Shown piece by piece: positions 5,831 to 9,523 of a stretch of 9,523 nt of DNA. The position numbers and the translations under genes are program-made. The DNA lies in the NCBI GenBank assembly GCA_014061035.1, contig JACGMN010000084.1, positions 1 to 9,523 on the forward strand, written 5' to 3'. This DNA comes from Candidatus Methanophagales archaeon. Lineage in GTDB: Archaea > Halobacteriota > Syntropharchaeia > Alkanophagales > Methanospirareceae. The notes beneath the pieces are model-generated. The model saw nothing but the letters and a program-made list of their open reading frames with translations, had not been told where the DNA came from and searched no databases. Every line of letters starts with the position of its first letter. The stretch's first letter is position 1.

Positions 5831-8800
5831 TTATCGCCTCTTCTTCACTATAGCCATATAGCCGATGCCTACGAGCCCCATCAGTAAAATGGTTATTAAG
5901 ATAGCGGTAACTGGCAGGTCCATGACTATATCTCTCCACGCTGGAGTAACCGGTGTGACAACCTCAATAACTTCGCCAACTACTGGTTCTGCAGCCTCTG
6001 CTGCCGGGTCTTCCGCTACAGCAGGTTCTGGTGCAGGCTCAGGTGCGGGCGCCGGTTCAACCGCGGGTTCAAGTCCGGCAATGCCTATGCCTCTACCTCC
6101 TCCGCGAGGGCGTGGTTGTGGCACAGGTTCAGCAGGTTCTTCTGGCGGTAGTGAAATAAGCTCTACTCTATCTCCCAAAGTAGCTATTCTTTGATCATTG
6201 AACCTTATTATCGTACCACGATCAAGATTCAGCTTTCCCTCTCTTACCATTTCAGCTATAAACTGGTCGAATCGATCATTAGCGCAGTGAGCTGCACAGC
6301 AGCATGGGCCATACTTCGCAACCGATTCGATGTATCGCTCTGTTAATTCCTGAATTGTAGCAGGATCCGCATCCCACCAGCCTCTTTCCACGGTCTCAAG
6401 CATTCGAGCCATCACTGACTGTTGTGCCCATGGATTGTTCGCATCAAAGAATTTATCTAACCCAAGATCGTGTTTGTCCTGAATTAAGGTAGCAAATAAT
6501 TCGTTCCACATATCGTCTGTGACAAGATGAGGTGTGGTAACCTGGAAGCCCCATAGGTTGGTGATAGCCTTTGCCATCTCTCTGGCTCCGCTGTAACCAT
6601 GCTCCATCTGCCCTTCTATCCATCTCGGATTATAATATCTGGCACGTAGCTCTCTCCTGATGAATTCACTTAGAGAGACGATCTCGGCTTTGTGTGGATT
6701 GCGTAAATCACTTATCATCAACTCTGGCGGCGTCCCATCAAGATGTTCAATTACCATACTAAGACCGCCAAGCCATTCAAATGGACCATCGGTATTCAAG
6801 ACACCGAAATAATTAGATGAGCGGCTAAGCATGGCAACATCAGTACCGCTCAGAGCCCTCTCAAAGATGGCGCGGTGGTTCTCGCCCCAAAGCTCGCGAG
6901 AATGTATATGACCCATGCGACTGAGATACAGGTCTATCAAACTACTTTTGTCATCCCATGTGCCACTTGCCTTGATCGCATCATCGAGGTTTGGACCGAT
7001 AGCACCTGGTGGCGGTCCAAAGATGCGTGCTGACGCTAAGATATCTGCCTCTTCTTCAGGCATCCCATCGGCAATAAGTTCAGCTTTCAAGGTAAGATAA
7101 TTGCGGCGTACATGGTTTATTTGTCCGCCTTCTACTTCTTCATGCTCAATAACAAGCCGTACCGCTGCATCAATGACTTCAATACGGCATGAAAAGACAT
7201 CGCGGTAGAGCCCCGAGATGATGACTGTAACATCGATTCTGGGGCGCCCAAGCTCATCATCCGGGATGAGTCGCAATCCCCTATCTACTCTCCGATCTAT
7301 CCGTACTCGATCTCTTGTGTCCCATATCGGTTCAACTCCGAGCGCATACAGTATCTGTGCCTCTGCCACGCCTCTGTGACGCATCGTCTCGACCACCCAC
7401 AAGATACTCGCAATCCTGTCTGGATAGACTCCATGTCTCTCGTAATAATCAGCTAAGAACGCTTGCATAGTATCTCTCCCAACTTCCCATGAAGATCTCA
7501 GAGGAACTGTCCTTGGGTCAAAGGAATAAAGGTTGCGTCCTGTCGGAAGACTGTCAGGAGAGCGAATGGGATCACCACCCATGCTTGGCGGGATAAATCT
7601 ACCTGAGAGTGCATCGAGTATTGCTTCAAGTTCTCGACTATCAAGGAAGTTCTGAAGATGTCTCCTACCCTCATCCAGGTATTTCGTGAGACTTACTGAA
7701 GAATTATTTAATATCTCTTGTTGTGCATCTTCGGAAGATGTCTGGTTGATTACTAACCGCAATAATTCTTTAGCCCTATCGCGTGCTTCCTCTTCTATCT
7801 CGCACTCGTGTTCTCCGGTTATTCTACCTACACGAATGATCTCCTCAACAAATCCCAGACCGAGTATTTTCATCACTGTCTCAGTCAGAAGCTCTTTCTC
7901 AGGAATATCACCCAGCACGTGCAAGCCAAGTGGTATTATCTCTGCCTCAATACAGTGAATGTGCTGGTGGATCTGGTTTATAAGTGCTGTATCATGTGTA
8001 ATTCCCTCGAATCCAGGATGTCCCATATCCAGGTCAAAGCTCATGTTAATAGCTTTCTCAATTACTTTGGCTCGTTGCGCATCTCTCAGTGGACCTTCCT
8101 CAAAATGCAGATAATCATGTATCATATCATGAAGCATCCTCAAATCACCATGCAGACCCGCTGCTACCAAGACTGGCGTCATGTGGCTGATAATTACAGC
8201 GTCACCACGCCGCTTTGCCTGTGTTGCCTCACCGACATTATCGATGATATAAGGATAGACTATGGGAATCTCTCCGCTCATCAGATAAGGCCAGCAATCT
8301 GTTGCCAACCCACGTTCTTTACCAGGCAGCCATTCCTGTGTCCCATGCGTTCCAAAATGAATTATTGCATCAATGCCTTGTTCTTGTTGCTGTAGCCAGA
8401 GATAAAACGCAATATACTGATGATGCGGAGGCATACTCAGATTATGGAAGACGATGGTTTCGCAGACACTTCCGCCGCCTCGTGTTGGTTGTGGCATGAT
8501 TAGAATATTGCCGCTTCGGATCATCGGAATTACAAAGTATTCTCTGCCTCCGCGTTCAACGACCATCACCTCACCAGGAACAGGTCCCCACATATCGATC
8601 ACTTCTTGCTGGCGATGTTCTGGTATCATCTCTTCAAACCATCGCTGGTAATCAGCAACAGGGATGAGAACGATCTCTTCACTGTGATTATTTACCATTG
8701 CCTCTAATATTGGCTGGGCATGCTGACCAACATTGATACCATGAGCCTGCATGGCTGCCAAAATCTCGGTCTCGGTCATCCTATCGAGATTGTATCCTGC

Positions 8801-9523
8801 ATCATATAGTGCGATCAAGAGCCGCTCTAAACTGCGGGGGACATTGAGTCCGCTGGCACCGATGTCATGTCTTCCTGGTGGATGGTTGTAGTATATGATT
8901 GCAATATTTTTCTCACTATTCTCCATTCTACCTAAGTTTGCATGATTTATTGTTCTGTTTACAAGTCTTTCAATTTGCAAAGGTAATGGTACATGTATCC
9001 GCCCTCCAAATTTATCTTCATCCTGTCCAGCTACTACAGTGCATGCAAACACTCCTTTTATTTCTCTAGGAACTATCCTCCACATTTGACCAAGAGGAAT
9101 TCCTCTGGTACAATTTTTCCATTCACAAGGAGTCATTCCTGTCACAGTTGCACCAAGAATTGGAACTCCCATCTCAATAAATTGATCTCTTCTTACTGGA
9201 TAGGGTACGCCAGCGATATGAGTTTGAAGAGTGATAGCTGCATCAATTAAAAGCGTATCATTGTAGTAAAATAACGGTAAATCTGGTTCAATTGGTCTAA
9301 TATTATCAGGATATACTAAAATCACATTAGCACCAGAAGCTTCAATTTGTCGAATGAGTGCATTTGAAAGTGCAAGATCTCCAGCTGCAATTTGAAATCT
9401 AGACCCAAGAATTCCAATGGTTGGTTTTGTAGGGTCAAATGGGTTATTTGTACGATTTATAGCCCATGCAATATAATCTGCAGTATTGCAGAAAAAGAAT
9501 CCATGTGCATCTGGGTGATAAAT
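5831..9523 (-). CDS. cobN: CobN-family metallochelatase, surface-tethered, HmuS-like (partial: N-terminus outside window)
   Basis: The frame is open to the right edge, so 1230 residues are visible and the start lies beyond the window. An ATG at 9325 is internal: the codons before it encode typical CobN sequence (KPTIGILGSRF, NALIRQIEASGANV). Family hallmarks along the visible protein include IHFGTHGTQEWLPGK (about 388-402), VYPYIIDNVGEATQAKRRGD (about 422-441), GLHVLGDIP (about 533-541), NLYSFDPRTVP, SSNYFGVLNTDGPFEWLGG (about 902-920) and HGYSGAREMA. A cysteine cluster GPCCCAAHC (about 1073-1081) ends the chelatase body. After it come a Pro/Glu/Ala-rich linker (about 1126-1196), one membrane helix (about 1202-1226) and KKRR. 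By the positive-inside rule the body faces outward. CobN proteins insert cobalt into corrins with ATPase partners CobS/CobT. None is encoded here, and the neighbours instead match haem-operon hmuTUV genes, so removal or exchange of metal in an imported tetrapyrrole is more likely. Codon use changes near 8875. Confidence 0.9.
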   Translation of the reverse strand: MYHPDAHGFFFCNTADYIAWAINRTNNPFDPTKPTIGILGSRFQIAAGDLALSNALIRQIEASGANVILVYPDNIRPIEPDLPLFYYNDTLLIDAAITLQTHIAGVPYPVRRDQFIEMGVPILGATVTGMTPCEWKNCTRGIPLGQMWRIVPREIKGVFACTVVAGQDEDKFGGRIHVPLPLQIERLVNRTINHANLGRMENSEKNIAIIYYNHPPGRHDIGASGLNVPRSLERLLIALYDAGYNLDRMTETEILAAMQAHGINVGQHAQPILEAMVNNHSEEIVLIPVADYQRWFEEMIPEHRQQEVIDMWGPVPGEVMVVERGGREYFVIPMIRSGNILIMPQPTRGGGSVCETIVFHNLSMPPHHQYIAFYLWLQQQEQGIDAIIHFGTHGTQEWLPGKERGLATDCWPYLMSGEIPIVYPYIIDNVGEATQAKRRGDAVIISHMTPVLVAAGLHGDLRMLHDMIHDYLHFEEGPLRDAQRAKVIEKAINMSFDLDMGHPGFEGITHDTALINQIHQHIHCIEAEIIPLGLHVLGDIPEKELLTETVMKILGLGFVEEIIRVGRITGEHECEIEEEARDRAKELLRLVINQTSSEDAQQEILNNSSVSLTKYLDEGRRHLQNFLDSRELEAILDALSGRFIPPSMGGDPIRSPDSLPTGRNLYSFDPRTVPLRSSWEVGRDTMQAFLADYYERHGVYPDRIASILWVVETMRHRGVAEAQILYALGVEPIWDTRDRVRIDRRVDRGLRLIPDDELGRPRIDVTVIISGLYRDVFSCRIEVIDAAVRLVIEHEEVEGGQINHVRRNYLTLKAELIADGMPEEEADILASARIFGPPPGAIGPNLDDAIKASGTWDDKSSLIDLYLSRMGHIHSRELWGENHRAIFERALSGTDVAMLSRSSNYFGVLNTDGPFEWLGGLSMVIEHLDGTPPELMISDLRNPHKAEIVSLSEFIRRELRARYYNPRWIEGQMEHGYSGAREMAKAITNLWGFQVTTPHLVTDDMWNELFATLIQDKHDLGLDKFFDANNPWAQQSVMARMLETVERGWWDADPATIQELTERYIESVAKYGPCCCAAHCANDRFDQFIAEMVREGKLNLDRGTIIRFNDQRIATLGDRVELISLPPEEPAEPVPQPRPRGGGRGIGIAGLEPAVEPAPAPEPAPEPAVAEDPAAEAAEPVVGEVIEVVTPVTPAWRDIVMDLPVTAILITILLMGLVGIGYMAIVKKRR

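Noticed and set aside
7808..8395. Plus-strand frame of 195 residues inside cobN
   Set aside because: It lies wholly antisense to strongly conserved CobN sequence. Its composition (many Cys, His, Tyr, Ser) is typical of a shadow frame, with no recognisable domain.
9323..9325. ATG at 9325 as the start of cobN
   Set aside because: The same frame stays open to the window edge, and those 66 codons encode family-typical sequence (for example the TIGILGSRF strand and the NALIRQIEASGANV helix). The gene is therefore cut by the window.
5831..9523. Calling the large gene a cobaltochelatase for de novo vitamin B12 synthesis
   Set aside because: Archaea insert cobalt early using CbiX-type enzymes. No CobS/CobT partners are encoded here, and the protein has a membrane tether and motor-protein neighbours. 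The family is CobN, but the role is probably different.
1..9523. CRISPR arrays, tRNA or rRNA genes, insertion sequences
   Set aside because: I saw no regularly spaced repeats, cloverleaf candidates, transposase motifs or terminal inverted repeats. The only repeats are the short tandem ones listed.

Overview
This window looks archaeal, most likely from a methanogen-related or ANME-like Euryarchaeon (Halobacteriota). The reasons are the gene families present (a COG1361-type S-layer/CARDB protein beside a MacB-type ABC transporter; a CobN homologue beside DUF2162, MotA/TolQ/ExbB and DUF2149 genes; a VapBC pair), frequent ATA isoleucine codons, TATA-like boxes about 25 bases before start codons, weak Shine-Dalgarno sequences and oligo-T gene ends. 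The lineage is inferred from gene content only, because the window holds no rRNA or other phylogenetic marker.

Left third (1-3375, plus strand): a three-gene export-type cassette. It encodes a secreted, membrane-anchored protein of several beta-sandwich domains, a LolD/MacB-type ATPase and a MacB/FtsX-type permease. The first gene sits where bacterial MacAB systems have MacA, so it is a candidate extracytoplasmic partner. An intergenic 13-bp perfect tandem duplication doubles a TATA-like element before the ATPase gene.

Middle (3378-4020, minus strand): a vapBC toxin-antitoxin locus converging on the ABC cassette. The PIN toxin gene is broken. A perfect 11-bp tandem duplication (3484-3494 / 3495-3505) shifts the frame directly after the conserved GRFDT motif. 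Removing one copy restores a complete 126-codon PIN protein that ends 2 bp from the stop of the ABC permease.

Right part (4035 to the window edge, minus strand): a tightly packed operon, read right to left. It begins with a very large CobN-family chelatase that is cut by the window edge. Next come a DUF2162 polytopic membrane protein, a MotA/TolQ/ExbB proton-channel subunit, and a DUF2149 protein that looks like a minimal ExbD/TolR. Gene order and content match, as I recall it, the hmuSTUV half of Bacteroidetes haem-uptake operons. The CobN protein ends in a Pro/Glu/Ala-rich linker, one membrane helix and KKRR, so its catalytic body is probably outside the membrane and tethered like a mirror image of TonB. 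The inferred picture is a proton-motive-force-driven surface machine that handles a metallated tetrapyrrole (haem, cobamide, F430 or similar), in a cell that probably has no outer membrane. This is the most interesting system in the window. The first part of CobN (about 8875-9523) also uses codons visibly differently from the rest of the gene.
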